A stretch of DNA of 64,000 nucleotides. Origin: Pseudomonas viridiflava. Lineage in GTDB: Bacteria; Pseudomonadota; Gammaproteobacteria; Pseudomonadales; Pseudomonadaceae. Position numbers and translations under genes: made by a program. The notes below the pieces were generated by a model. The model saw only the letters and a program-made list of their open reading frames with translations. It was not told the DNA's origin and ran no database searches. The DNA is taken from NCBI RefSeq assembly GCF_900591205.1, contig NZ_UUPU01000084.1, positions 1 through 64,000 on the forward strand, written 5' to 3'. Shown in pieces: positions 50,144-59,646 of the stretch (within the stretch, counting starts at the first letter, position 1; each line of letters opens with the position of its first letter).

Positions 50144-52249
50144 TCATTGGCTACGCGGCTGCTCCGTCAACACCACCGACGCCGGCACCTCTTCCCCCGC
50201 CTCATCCACCTGCGGCGTACGCTTGGGCAGCAACACCTGCTGTGGATAAGTCTGCGCGAAGTGCACCTCATCACAGTTATCCACAAGCTTTTTCAAGCGC
50301 TGGTTAAACGCCCGGCTGACCGCATATTGCCCACCCGACACGGTGCGGAACTGCGCGGTCAGCACCACGCCGTTGAGGTCCATCTTGTCGACGCCAAACA
50401 CCTCCAGCGGCCCTTGCAGGTTGTACTTGAGGAATACATCGTCGCGGATCGACTGCCCGGCTTCGCGGATCAACTCCACCGCCTTGTCCACATCGGTGTC
50501 GTAGGTGAATTGCACCGAGAAAAACGCATAGGCAAATTGCCGCGACTGGTTGGTGACCGCCTTGATCTGCCCGAACGGCACCGAGTGTACAAACCCCTTA
50601 CCGTCGCGCAGGCGCAAGGTGCGGATGGTCAGGCCCTCGACGGTGCCGGCGTGGCCGGAGTCGAGCACCACCCAATCGCCGATCGACAGGGTGTCTTCGA
50701 TGATGATGAACAGGCCGGTGATCACGTCCTGCACCAACTGCTGGGAGCCGAAACCGATCGCCAGGCCAACCACCCCGGCACCCGCCAGCAAGGGCGCGAC
50801 GTTAATGCCCAGGTTGGCCATGGTGGTGATCGCACAGATCACCACCAGGATGATTTTCACCGCATTGCGCAACAACGGCAGGATGGTTTTGACCCGCGTA
50901 CTCGGCTGGCGGCTGGAGCGTTTGTTCACCGGCGGTTTCAGCGCTTCCTGGATCGCGGTGTCGAGCACCACCCAGAACAGCCAGGTCATCAGCAGGATCA
51001 GGCCGATGCTGCTGAGGGAGTCGCTGATCGCCCGGCCCACCGAGTTGCGCTGGGCAAATTCGAACAGCGACACGCCCCAGATCCGCCCGAGTATCTCGAT
51101 AAAGGCGATGGCCATCACGATGCGCAATAGCGCGTGCAACAGGCTGAGGAAACGTTCCTTGTACGCGCTGCTGCGCTGGATCGCCACTTGACTGCGGGAC
51201 TTGAACAGGTGCTGCAATACGGTGCTGAGAAACACCGTGCCGATCAGCAGAATGGTGGTGAACAGCGCACAACGCAGGGCCTTCTGATTATCGTCGCCGG
51301 CGCCGATCAGGTTGATCGCCGAGACCAGCACCATCAACAGGATCGGCCAGTACCAGAGCCCGGAAAACACCCGCAGCGATTGCTGCAGCGCCGGGTGTCT
51401 AAGGCGCTGGGCCAGCGGCCGATTACGGATCAGATGCGCCACCGGCCGACGCAGACGCACCACCAGCACACCGAAGATCACGGCGGCAAACAGGCCGGTA
51501 AACACCGCGATACTGCTGGTGATATTGCCGCCAAGTTGACGGGCGATCTGCGGGCTGGTCAGCGCGTCGCTGAGGGCGGCAAGGAAGCCGATCAGGAACA
51601 GCGGCGTGGGGCAGTAATCGCGAATAATCTGCACGGCCGCGCGCTTGTGCCCGACGTTGAACATCACAATCACGCACAGCAGCATCGACGTGGAAAAGAT
51701 GCCGCTGCTGGTCGCGTAGGCAAAACACAGCGCCAGCGCACGGCCGATGGAGGTGGGTAAAAAGTGACTGACATACAAGGCCAGCGGCAGGCAGATCAAC
51801 GCGGGAATCGTATAGGGCACCACATACCCGAGCACCGCCTGCAAACGCTTGCGCGGCGCGATAAATGCGCGCCGGCTCAAGCGTTGCACAATAAAGCGAC
51901 CGAGCAATGTGAGCAGCGTGAACGCGCCGATCCATACCCCCGAGAGCAACAGGAAATCCCCGGCAATGCTCCACGGCGAACGCTGAGCCGTCTGGTCGAC
52001 CAGGCGCCCGACCTCATCCGCCGCCCGGTCGGCGCGCAAGCGCCATTCATCAATCAGGTTCTGGTTGAGATCCAGCTTCTGCTGCACATCATCAATGCTG
52101 GAGCTGATGGCACCGAGCAGACCACCTTCCACCAGCAACTCCGGCTTGGCCGGTGCTTCAGGTTCAGGCGCGGTAGTCGCGGCGTGCAGTGCGCCGCTGC
52201 CGCAAAACAGCAGCGCGCCGAGCAGTAATGCAGTTTTTAAATTCGGCAA
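50144..52249 (-). CDS. MscS-family mechanosensitive channel
   Basis: A 701-residue channel protein. Signal peptide (MPNLKTALLLGALLFCGSGALHA), a periplasmic helical segment (IDDVQQKLDLNQNLIDEWRL), about ten membrane segments, and the MscS domain with pore helix LLAGAGVVGLAIGFGSQQLV, then IIEDTLSIGDWV and GTVEGLTIRTLRLRDG. It belongs to the large YbdG/YnaI/MscM-like class, opening under hypo-osmotic stress. It is monocistronic. Confidence 0.88.
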   Translation of the reverse strand: MPNLKTALLLGALLFCGSGALHAATTAPEPEAPAKPELLVEGGLLGAISSSIDDVQQKLDLNQNLIDEWRLRADRAADEVGRLVDQTAQRSPWSIAGDFLLLSGVWIGAFTLLTLLGRFIVQRLSRRAFIAPRKRLQAVLGYVVPYTIPALICLPLALYVSHFLPTSIGRALALCFAYATSSGIFSTSMLLCVIVMFNVGHKRAAVQIIRDYCPTPLFLIGFLAALSDALTSPQIARQLGGNITSSIAVFTGLFAAVIFGVLVVRLRRPVAHLIRNRPLAQRLRHPALQQSLRVFSGLWYWPILLMVLVSAINLIGAGDDNQKALRCALFTTILLIGTVFLSTVLQHLFKSRSQVAIQRSSAYKERFLSLLHALLRIVMAIAFIEILGRIWGVSLFEFAQRNSVGRAISDSLSSIGLILLMTWLFWVVLDTAIQEALKPPVNKRSSRQPSTRVKTILPLLRNAVKIILVVICAITTMANLGINVAPLLAGAGVVGLAIGFGSQQLVQDVITGLFIIIEDTLSIGDWVVLDSGHAGTVEGLTIRTLRLRDGKGFVHSVPFGQIKAVTNQSRQFAYAFFSVQFTYDTDVDKAVELIREAGQSIRDDVFLKYNLQGPLEVFGVDKMDLNGVVLTAQFRTVSGGQYAVSRAFNQRLKKLVDNCDEVHFAQTYPQQVLLPKRTPQVDEAGEEVPASVVLTEQPRSQ

Positions 52250-52423
52250 AACTCCGGGCTCCTTCAGAAGGGTCTGTAAGGAACTGACGGGTTTACGCCT
52301 TGATCGTTCCCCTGTTTAGGCATCTTTGCCTGACAGGCAAATATCAAATGCCGATCCCCGTCTTATTCCGCACACGCCAAAGCCAGACACTGCGCGCTAT
52401 TGAAACCCACCGGAGTTGCAGCC

Positions 52424-53626
52424 ATGCCCATTGCCTTGCTCGCGCTGACCCTCAGCGCTTTCGCCATCGGGACGACCGAGTTCGTCATCGTTGGCCTGTT
52501 ACCCACCATCGGCGCCGATCTTGGCGTTGATCTGCCGTCCGCCGGCCTGCTGGTCAGCCTCTACGCCCTGGGCGTGGCCATTGGCGCGCCGGTACTCACC
52601 GCCCTCACCGGCAAGGTGCCGCGCAAATTCCTGCTGCTGTCGCTGATGGTGCTGTTCACCCTCGGTAACCTGCTGGCCTGGAAGGCGCCGAGCTACGAGT
52701 CGCTGGTACTGGCGCGGATTGTCACCGGCCTGGCCCACGGGGTGTTTTTCTCGATTGGCTCCACCATCGCCACCAGCCTGGTGCCGAAGGAAAAAGCCGC
52801 GAGCGCGATTGCCATCATGTTTACCGGCCTGACGGTCGCACTGGTCACCGGGGTGCCGTTGGGCACGTTTATCGGTCAGCACTTCGGCTGGCGGGAAACC
52901 TTTCTCGCCGTCTCGGCTCTGGGGGTGATCGCGTTTATCGGCAGCCTGATCTACGTGCCGAAAAACATTGCTCACAGCAAACCCGCCTCATTGCTGCAAC
53001 AACTGCAAGTGCTCAAGCAACCCCGTTTGCTGCTGGTGTATGCCATGACGGCCATCGGTTACGGCGGTTCGTTTATCGCGTTTACCTTCCTGGCACCGAT
53101 CCTTCAGGACATCGCAGGCTTCAGCGCGGGCACGGTGAGCCTGGTGTTGCTGGTGTATGGCATCTCGGTGGCGGCCGGGAATATCTGGGGCGGCAAGCTG
53201 GCGGATAAACGTGGCCCGATCAGTGCCTTGAAAATCATCTTTGCCCTGCTGGCGGCGGTGCTGTTCGTACTGACGTTCACCGCCGGCAACCCATGGCTGG
53301 CCCTGGCCACCGTGCTGGTGTGGGGCGCGGTCGCCTTCGGTAACGTGCCGGGCCTGCAAGTGTATGTGGTGCGCCAGGCCGAGCATCACACGCCGAATGC
53401 GGTGGATGTGGCCTCGGGCCTGAACATCGCGGCGTTTAACCTGGGGATCGCCGGTGGTGCGTGGGCCGGTGGTTTGATCGTGGCCCATATGGGGTTGATC
53501 CATACGGCGTGGATCGGCGCTCTGGTGGTGTTGGTAGCACTGGCACTGACCGCGTGGAGCGGCCGATTGGACCGGTTGGGGCCGGTGTATGCAGCGTCGT
53601 CGGGCCGGGTAGTGGCAGGCCACTGA
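52424..53626 (+). CDS. MFS transporter (arabinose-efflux/DHA1 type)
   Basis: A 400-residue twelve-segment exporter. The family signature TTEFVIVGLLPTIGADLGVDLPSAGLLVSLYALGVAIGAPV opens the protein and RKFLLLSLMVLF follows. Substrate unknown, most like YdhP/AraJ-type sugar or drug exporters. The start at 52424 has a CGGAG ribosome site; a longer frame would start at 52400. Confidence 0.85.
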   Translation: MPIALLALTLSAFAIGTTEFVIVGLLPTIGADLGVDLPSAGLLVSLYALGVAIGAPVLTALTGKVPRKFLLLSLMVLFTLGNLLAWKAPSYESLVLARIVTGLAHGVFFSIGSTIATSLVPKEKAASAIAIMFTGLTVALVTGVPLGTFIGQHFGWRETFLAVSALGVIAFIGSLIYVPKNIAHSKPASLLQQLQVLKQPRLLLVYAMTAIGYGGSFIAFTFLAPILQDIAGFSAGTVSLVLLVYGISVAAGNIWGGKLADKRGPISALKIIFALLAAVLFVLTFTAGNPWLALATVLVWGAVAFGNVPGLQVYVVRQAEHHTPNAVDVASGLNIAAFNLGIAGGAWAGGLIVAHMGLIHTAWIGALVVLVALALTAWSGRLDRLGPVYAASSGRVVAGH

Positions 53627-53649
53627 CTCGGGTGCAGCACAGTTCAATT

Positions 53650-53675
53650 GTGGGAGGGGGCTTGCCCCCTCCCAC
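53650..53675. repeat. Short REP-like palindrome
   Basis: GTGGGAGGGGGCTTGCCCCCTCCCAC, a near-perfect palindrome after the MFS gene. Confidence 0.8.
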
Positions 53676-53776
53676 ATTTGGATCTGCGCCGTCTGTAGGA
53701 AGCTGGAAACTTTCGGCCAAAAATTGCAGTCAGCCATAAACGGGGGCCAGGCCCCCACTTTTTCACAGGAGCAATC

Positions 53777-54556
53777 ATGGCTGCGATCCCCGACTGGGTG
53801 CCCATCACCCCCAGCGACGCCATCACTCGCTTCACGGTGCTGACGGTCAATATCCACAAGGGCTTCACGGCCCTGAATCGACGTTTCATCCTGCCCGAGC
53901 TGCGTGAAGCGGTGCGCAGTGTGGGCGCTGACATGGTGTTCCTGCAGGAAATCCACGGCACCCACGAACGCCACCCGCAGCGCTACAGCGAATGGCCGAA
54001 CATGCCGCAGTACGAATTTCTCGCCGACAGTATCTGGCCGCAGTTTGCCTACGGGCGCAACGCGGTGTACCCGCATGGCGACCATGGCAATGCGCTGCTG
54101 TCGAAATTCCAGATCGTGCGCTACGACAACCTCGATATCTCCCAAAGCGGCCATGAAAATCGTGGCCTGTTGCATTGTGTGCTGCGCCTGCCGGGCACCG
54201 GGCAACAGGTGCATGCCATCTGCATCCACCTGGGCCTGCGCGAGGTGCATCGCCAGCAGCAATTGCGCTTGCTGGAACAACGTATTCAGGAGATCCCGGC
54301 CGACGCGCCACTGGTGGTGGCCGGCGACTTCAACGACTGGCGCCAGAAGGCCGACCTGAGTCAGAGCGGCCTGCATGAAGTGTTCGTACAAGCCCAGGGC
54401 AAACCTGCGCGCACCTTCCCGGCGCGCTTGCCGTTGCTGCCACTGGACCGGATTTATGTGCGCAATTTGAAAGTGCATAACCCCCGGGTGCTCACCAGCC
54501 GCCCCTGGTCGCACCTGTCGGACCACATACCGCTGTCGGTGGAGATCGAGCTATGA
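53777..54556 (+). CDS. ybhP: Endonuclease/exonuclease/phosphatase family protein (YbhP-like)
   Basis: A 259-residue member of the DNase I/exonuclease III-like superfamily. Catalytic acids and histidine occur in TVLTVNIHKG, VFLQEIHGTHERH, VVAGDFNDW and SDHIPLSVEIEL. It may hydrolyse phosphoesters of lipids or nucleic acids; substrate not known. It overlaps the start of clsB by four bases, the same order as the E. coli ybhP-clsB-ybhN operon. Confidence 0.9.
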   Translation: MAAIPDWVPITPSDAITRFTVLTVNIHKGFTALNRRFILPELREAVRSVGADMVFLQEIHGTHERHPQRYSEWPNMPQYEFLADSIWPQFAYGRNAVYPHGDHGNALLSKFQIVRYDNLDISQSGHENRGLLHCVLRLPGTGQQVHAICIHLGLREVHRQQQLRLLEQRIQEIPADAPLVVAGDFNDWRQKADLSQSGLHEVFVQAQGKPARTFPARLPLLPLDRIYVRNLKVHNPRVLTSRPWSHLSDHIPLSVEIEL

Positions 54557-55815
54557 ACGTCGCCGTGGAGCATATTTCCACTGACCAACCGCCCGACGAA
54601 GCCAAGGCCCGTGACTTGGACTACGGCTGGCAGAGCGGCAACCGAATCGAGTTGCTGGAGAACGGCGAGGCGTACTTTCCCAAGGTGTTCGAGGCATTGC
54701 GCCAGGCGCGACGGGAGATCCTGCTGGAGACCTTCATCCTCTTCGAGGACAAGGTGGGCCATGAGCTGCAAGGTATTCTGATCGAGGCCGCGCAACGCGG
54801 CGTGAAGGTGGTGGTGAGCCTCGATGGTTTTGGTTGCGGCGAGCTGAGCCCGGCGTTTCTCGGGGAGCTGGCCGAGGCTGGGGTGGCGGTGCAGATGTTT
54901 GACCCGGCGTCCAAGACGCTGGGCATTCGCACCAACTGGTTTCGCCGCTTGCACCGCAAGATTGTCGTGGTGGACGCAGAGGTCGGGTTTATTGGCGGGA
55001 TCAATTTCTCTGCCGATCACCTGGGCGATTATGGCCCCGAGGCCAAGCAGGATTACGCCGTGCAAGTGATTGGCCCGGCGGTGGCGGACCTGCATCATTT
55101 CGCCCTGGCGCAAAGTGGCCGCCAGGTACGCACGCGACGCGGCTGGCGGCGGCGCCAACAACGGCCTTCGCTGTGGGCGGACGAGCAAGGTGACGGCCTG
55201 GTTCGTCTGATTTATCGCGACAATATTCAGCATCGCGACGATATCGAAGAGGCGTATATCCACGCGCTGAGCAAAGCGCAAAAACGCGTGGTGATCGCCA
55301 ACGCCTACTTCTTCCCCGGCTACCGCCTGCTGCGTGAAATCCGCAATGCGGCGCGTCGAGGCGTGCAGGTGCAGTTGATCATGCAGGGCCAGCCCGACGT
55401 GCTGCTGGCCAAGTTGGCCGCACGCATGCTCTACGACTACCTGCTCAAGGACGGCGTGGTGATTCACGAATACTGCCAGCGCCCGCTGCACGGCAAGGTC
55501 GCGCTGGTGGATGAGGAATGGAGCACCGTGGGTTCCAGCAACCTGGACCCGTTGAGCTTGTCGCTGAACCTGGAAGCCAATGTGCTGATTCGCGACCGGG
55601 CCTTCAATCAACAGCTGTATGAACGCCTGGAGGCGCTGGCCAAAAACCATTGCCAGACCATGCCGGAAAACCGTAAGCCGCGCCTGTGGTTATGGCGATT
55701 GACCGTGGGTTTCCTGGTGTTCCATGTGATGCGCCACTTCCCCGCGCTGACAGGTTGGCTGCCGGCGCACAAGCCGCGATTGAAGCCCTTCGAGGCCCAC
55801 CCCCATGACGTCTGA
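54553..55815 (+). CDS. clsB: Cardiolipin synthase B
   Basis: ClsB (420 aa) is a phospholipase-D-type synthase that makes cardiolipin from phosphatidylglycerol. Two HxKx4D-type motifs are present: HRKIVVVDAEVGFIGGINFS and HGKVALVDEEWSTVGSSNLD. The N-terminal ENGEAYFPKVFEALRQARREILLETFIL segment is characteristic. The C-terminus carries a short hydrophobic anchor. It overlaps ybhN by about ten bases. Confidence 0.93.
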   Translation: MNVAVEHISTDQPPDEAKARDLDYGWQSGNRIELLENGEAYFPKVFEALRQARREILLETFILFEDKVGHELQGILIEAAQRGVKVVVSLDGFGCGELSPAFLGELAEAGVAVQMFDPASKTLGIRTNWFRRLHRKIVVVDAEVGFIGGINFSADHLGDYGPEAKQDYAVQVIGPAVADLHHFALAQSGRQVRTRRGWRRRQQRPSLWADEQGDGLVRLIYRDNIQHRDDIEEAYIHALSKAQKRVVIANAYFFPGYRLLREIRNAARRGVQVQLIMQGQPDVLLAKLAARMLYDYLLKDGVVIHEYCQRPLHGKVALVDEEWSTVGSSNLDPLSLSLNLEANVLIRDRAFNQQLYERLEALAKNHCQTMPENRKPRLWLWRLTVGFLVFHVMRHFPALTGWLPAHKPRLKPFEAHPHDV

Positions 55816-56761
55816 AACCAAAGGCTCGCGGTTCAAACGCTGGAAGAAACCGCTGACCATCGCCTTCTTCCTGCTGCTGATTGTGCTGTTCACCCTGCTC
55901 GCCCGGCGCATCGACTGGAGCGAAGTGCTGCAGACCCTGGGCGACTTCAAGGTGCGCACATTGGTGATCGCCAGCGCGCTGACGTTGTGCAGCTTTCTGG
56001 TGTACGCCAGCTTCGACCTGATCGGCCGCACCTACATCCGCCAGCCCCTGGGCTGGAAGCAGATCCTGCCGGTGGGGATCATCAGCTACGCGTTCAACCT
56101 CAACCTCAGCGCCTGGGTCGGCGGCATCGCGATGCGCTATCGGCTGTACTCGCGGCTGGGGGTGAGCACCGGTAACATCGCCAAGATCCTCGGCCTGAGC
56201 CTGGCCACCAATTGGTTTGGCTATATGGCAATCGCCGGGGCGATTTTCAGCAGCGGCCTGGTCACCATGCCGCCCGGCTGGAAGGTCAGCACCAGCGCAT
56301 TGCAGGGCATCGGCGCATTGTTGGTGCTCGCCAGCCTGGGTTATCTGGTGGCCTGCCAGTACTCGAAAAAGCGTGCGTGGACAATTCGCGGCATGGAAAT
56401 CAGCCTGCCGTCGCTGCGCATGGCGTGTTTGCAGTTGATGCTGGGCGCGTTGAACTGGTCGTTGATGGCGGCGGTAATCTTCACGCTGTTGCCGGCCAAA
56501 CTTGACTATCCATTGGTGCTGGGGGTGTTGCTGATCAGTGCGATTGCCGGTGTGCTCACGCATATTCCGGCTGGGCTTGGCGTGCTGGAGGCGGTGTTCA
56601 TTGCGCTGTTGCAGCATGAGGCGTCGCGGGGCAGCTTGCTGGCGGGGTTGATTGCGTATCGGGCGATCTATTTTATTGTGCCGCTGCTGATCGCGTTGGT
56701 GATGTACTTGGGTGTGGAGGCGAAGGCCAAGGCGTTACGGGTGAAGAAGGCACCTGCCTGA
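55805..56761 (+). CDS. ybhN: YbhN/LPG-synthase-like membrane protein
   Basis: A 318-residue polytopic membrane protein of the lysylphosphatidylglycerol-synthase transmembrane family (UPF0104/YbhN). It has a basic N-terminus (KGSRFKRWKKP), about eight membrane segments and the conserved SYAFNLNLSAWVGGIAMRYRLYSRLG motif with later THIPAGLGVLEAVFIALL. YbhN is thought to move phospholipid across the inner membrane. Third gene of a ybhP-clsB-ybhN operon, all sharing small overlaps. Confidence 0.88.
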   Translation: MTSETKGSRFKRWKKPLTIAFFLLLIVLFTLLARRIDWSEVLQTLGDFKVRTLVIASALTLCSFLVYASFDLIGRTYIRQPLGWKQILPVGIISYAFNLNLSAWVGGIAMRYRLYSRLGVSTGNIAKILGLSLATNWFGYMAIAGAIFSSGLVTMPPGWKVSTSALQGIGALLVLASLGYLVACQYSKKRAWTIRGMEISLPSLRMACLQLMLGALNWSLMAAVIFTLLPAKLDYPLVLGVLLISAIAGVLTHIPAGLGVLEAVFIALLQHEASRGSLLAGLIAYRAIYFIVPLLIALVMYLGVEAKAKALRVKKAPA

Positions 56762-56787
56762 ATCACGCCAGTGGCCAGCGGGCGGTC

Positions 56788-56918
56788 GTGGCGAGCGGGC
56801 TTGCTGGCGTTGGGCTGCAAAGCAAGTCCCAGCAAAGACGCCGGGATTTTTGCTGAACGACCTCGGCGCCTGGTTTGGGGCCGCTGCGCGGCCCAACGCG
56901 GGCAAGCCCGCTCGCCAC
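56788..56918. repeat. Long inverted repeat, second copy
   Basis: Arms GTGGCGAGCGGGCTTGC...GCGTTGGGCTGC and their inverse match those at 10704-10835; the interiors differ. It lies between convergent ybhN and the hydrolase gene. Confidence 0.8.
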
Positions 56919-56971
56919 AACAGCCCGCTCACCACACAATCCCGCTTGCCACAAAGCGCCTTGGCGACAGG

Positions 56972-57727
56972 TTATCGGGCTTGGATGATGCTCAACCGCT
57001 CGCCCACCACCATCTCGGTGATCCAGTCCACCAGGATCGAGGTGTACGCCTGCTGTGACACCGGATCACTCAGTGAGTGGTCGGCGCCATCAATGATGCG
57101 GTGAGTCAGGGAATGGGTCTGCTGGCACGCGGCCCGGTAGCTCATGATGGTGGCGTGGGGCACATGGTCGTCGGTTTCCGATTCGACGATCAGCACATCC
57201 CCGGTAAATTTCGCGCAGGCATGCAAGGCGCGGTTGGTTTCGGCGTGCACCAGCGTACTGCGGTAATCCATCAAATCGACCTTATCCAGATCACGCTTGG
57301 GCGTGAGCCATTCCTGATCGCGGTACAACGCCGGCACGCGCAGCGCCAGCCAGCGCACCGGGCGCAATGAGGTCAGAATCGCGGCCAGATAACCGCCATA
57401 ACTGGTGCCCACCACCGCCACCGCCGAGGTGTCGATGGCCGGGTGCGACAACAGCCGGTCGTAGGCCGCCAGCAAGTCGCGCAGGTTGTCTTCGCGGGTC
57501 ACGCGGGACAACGGAATACCGGTGCCGGCATGCCCGCGCAGGTCGAAGGTCAGGCACACGCAGCCAAGCCCGGCGATACCTTTGGCCCGCTCCAGATCGC
57601 GCTCCTGGCTACCGCCCCAGCCGTGCACAAACAACACGCCTGGCACTTTCGATTTGGGGCTCAGGAACGTCCCGCTCATCTGTTCGTCGTCGATATCAAT
57701 CGCAATGCTTTCGCTTCTAGCCGTCAT
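56972..57727 (-). CDS. Alpha/beta hydrolase (dienelactone-hydrolase-like)
   Basis: A 251-residue hydrolase. The oxyanion region is VLFVHGWGGSQERD, the nucleophile elbow VVGTSYGGYLAA (Ser about residue 108), the aspartate lies near VESETDDHVPHA, and the histidine in GADHSLSD. The small N-terminal beta region suits S9-like dienelactone hydrolases. Substrate unknown. It overlaps the DUF3182 gene by 11 bases and is probably translated with it. Confidence 0.82.
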   Translation of the reverse strand: MTARSESIAIDIDDEQMSGTFLSPKSKVPGVLFVHGWGGSQERDLERAKGIAGLGCVCLTFDLRGHAGTGIPLSRVTREDNLRDLLAAYDRLLSHPAIDTSAVAVVGTSYGGYLAAILTSLRPVRWLALRVPALYRDQEWLTPKRDLDKVDLMDYRSTLVHAETNRALHACAKFTGDVLIVESETDDHVPHATIMSYRAACQQTHSLTHRIIDGADHSLSDPVSQQAYTSILVDWITEMVVGERLSIIQAR

Positions 57728-58826
57728 AAGATTTAACCGTTACGTACTTTAGAAGAAAGTCGCTGTTTTCTGCCGGGCCGCGGTACACCTCAATGGCATC
57801 CGCCGGCAGCACCGGGTCCACATAGGTTTCCACCGAAGACACATGAATGGCCTTAAGGCTCGGGTTATTGATAAAGCTTTGCAGCGCCGCGACTTCCGCG
57901 CTGCTGGCCCCGCCCATGCGCCAGGATTGTTCAAGCACGCCACTGCGGCGCTGGCCGTCGCTGTCCAGGCCCTGAGCGATGTCATAGTTGCGCCGGGAGG
58001 CGTAAAAGCCGGGGTAAGCCTCGTCGGCGGCGGTGTCGAACACCTGCGCCTGCTCGATGGCTTGGCGTACGTCGTCGGGCAGATCGAGCTTGAGCAGGTC
58101 TTCATAGTAGCCAGGCACCACCAACAGGTTGGAGCCGCCGTAGACCTCTTCGCCCTGCCCGTCCTGGGTCAAGTACTGTTCGCCGCAGTAGCTGAACACG
58201 TGATCACCGATAAAGCTCTGGCCTACGCTGTGGGTGATGACGTCGCGCAGGTCCTGCTCCAGCACCACGCCGCTTTCAAACAACTGCGCGGCGTCCCGGC
58301 GCGCCAGCAAGGCGTCGAATTCGTCGAGGCTGTGGATAACTTGCTGGCCGCGCCCGGCGCAGGCATGTACCGGTTTGAGGCGGATCGGCCCGCTGTAGAG
58401 CAGGCGCGTGGCGGCTTCTCGCGCATCCTGCAGCGCAAAGACGCTCAGCCCATCCAGCACCACCTTGCGCACACGCTCGCAGAACACCGGCGACCAACCG
58501 TGCGGCGTCACGGCTTCAGGGCCCAATACACCATGAGTGATGGCTTTGGTGCAGATAAAGTCGTGATCGACATAACCGCCCCACAGGTCTTGCGGGCCTT
58601 TGACATTAAGCGCACGTGCCTGGGCGGGGCCGACCAGCGTTTGAGTGGGCAGCAGGTACAGATCACGTCCGGCATGCAGCTGCGGGTCGTAGCTGCCACC
58701 AAACTTCAGCCCCAGGACCTGCGCCAGCCAGCGCGCCAAAGCGCGGTTGGTTTCGACCTCATGTTGCGGCGCGCCGTCTCGTGTGGAGTGGGCCACCACC
58801 AGTTTCTTGCGTTGAGTCGGGGTCAT
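57717..58826 (-). CDS. DUF3182 family protein (ATP-grasp-like)
   Basis: A 369-residue protein. Blocks: HSTRDGAPQHEVETNRALARWLA, DLWGGYVDHDFICTKAITHGVL, LKPVHACAGRGQQVIHSLDEFDAL and GGSNLLVVPGYYEDLL. The lysine- and glycine-rich layout with a central acid-rich half resembles ATP-grasp folds, and the family is annotated DUF3182. No function known. It overlaps the hydrolase gene, so the two may act in one pathway. Confidence 0.75.
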   Translation of the reverse strand: MTPTQRKKLVVAHSTRDGAPQHEVETNRALARWLAQVLGLKFGGSYDPQLHAGRDLYLLPTQTLVGPAQARALNVKGPQDLWGGYVDHDFICTKAITHGVLGPEAVTPHGWSPVFCERVRKVVLDGLSVFALQDAREAATRLLYSGPIRLKPVHACAGRGQQVIHSLDEFDALLARRDAAQLFESGVVLEQDLRDVITHSVGQSFIGDHVFSYCGEQYLTQDGQGEEVYGGSNLLVVPGYYEDLLKLDLPDDVRQAIEQAQVFDTAADEAYPGFYASRRNYDIAQGLDSDGQRRSGVLEQSWRMGGASSAEVAALQSFINNPSLKAIHVSSVETYVDPVLPADAIEVYRGPAENSDFLLKYVTVKSYDG

Positions 58827-59064
58827 GCGTCCCCCTTGGCCATCCTGCCATGAGTGTGCAGATTAGGCTGCAGGGATCAGGCCAAGGCGCTTTCCGGCAG
58901 GATGGTTTTGAAATCAATCAGTTGCGCGAAAGACGATGGCAGTTGGCCTGTTTGATTCTGCACGACGACGCTCTAAACACCCGGCGTTCTGCACGATTCA
59001 CACCGCCCTGGGCCCTGGCGCCAGCTAAGATACAGGGCCCATCTTCCTTCACGAGGCACTACAC

Positions 59065-59628
59065 ATGGCCAAGCAAGCGCTCATCCTGATAGATATCCAG
59101 AACGACTACTTCCCCCAGGGCAAGTGGCCGCTCGAGGGCGTGGAGCCGGCGGCGGACAAGGCGGCACAGGTGCTCCAGGCATTTCGTGCCGCAGGGGATG
59201 CGGTCATTCATGTGCGCCACGAGTTCCCCTCGCAGGATGCGCCCTTCTTCACCCCAGGCTCCGAAGGGGCGCTACTGCACCCCAAAGCGCTGAATCAGGG
59301 CAATGAACCGGTGGTACTTAAACACTTCGTGAATGCGTTTCGCGAAACCAACCTGCGCACGTTGCTGGAGCAGCGCAGCATTACCGAGGTGGTAGTGGTC
59401 GGCAGCATGAGCCATATGTGCATCGACGCCGTGGTACGGGCCGCCGCAGACCTGGGCTACAAGGTCACGGTCATCCATGACGCCTGCGCCACGCGGGACC
59501 TGGAGTTCAATGGGCAGGTGATTGCGGCGGCGCATGCGCATGGCGCTTTTATGGCAGCACTGGCCTTCGCCTACGCGAACGTGGTGTCGGCAGATGACTA
59601 CTTGCAGGCGCAAGCGGCAGCCGTGTAA
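59065..59628 (+). CDS. Cysteine hydrolase (isochorismatase family)
   Basis: A 187-residue isochorismatase-like hydrolase. The catalytic aspartate sits in LILIDIQNDYFPQGKWPLEG (about residue 9) and the nucleophile cysteine in VVVGSMSHMCIDAVVRAAADLGY (about residue 118). This is the nicotinamidase-like group; the substrate is not shown. It stands alone, preceded by a spacer of about 240 bases. Confidence 0.87.
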   Translation: MAKQALILIDIQNDYFPQGKWPLEGVEPAADKAAQVLQAFRAAGDAVIHVRHEFPSQDAPFFTPGSEGALLHPKALNQGNEPVVLKHFVNAFRETNLRTLLEQRSITEVVVVGSMSHMCIDAVVRAAADLGYKVTVIHDACATRDLEFNGQVIAAAHAHGAFMAALAFAYANVVSADDYLQAQAAAV

Positions 59629-59646
59629 TCGCCACCTGCCGTGGTT

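Noticed and set aside
52988..54526. A 512-codon frame crossing the MFS stop and the ybhP gene on the other strand
   Set aside because: It covers two real genes antisense and lacks any recognisable domain.
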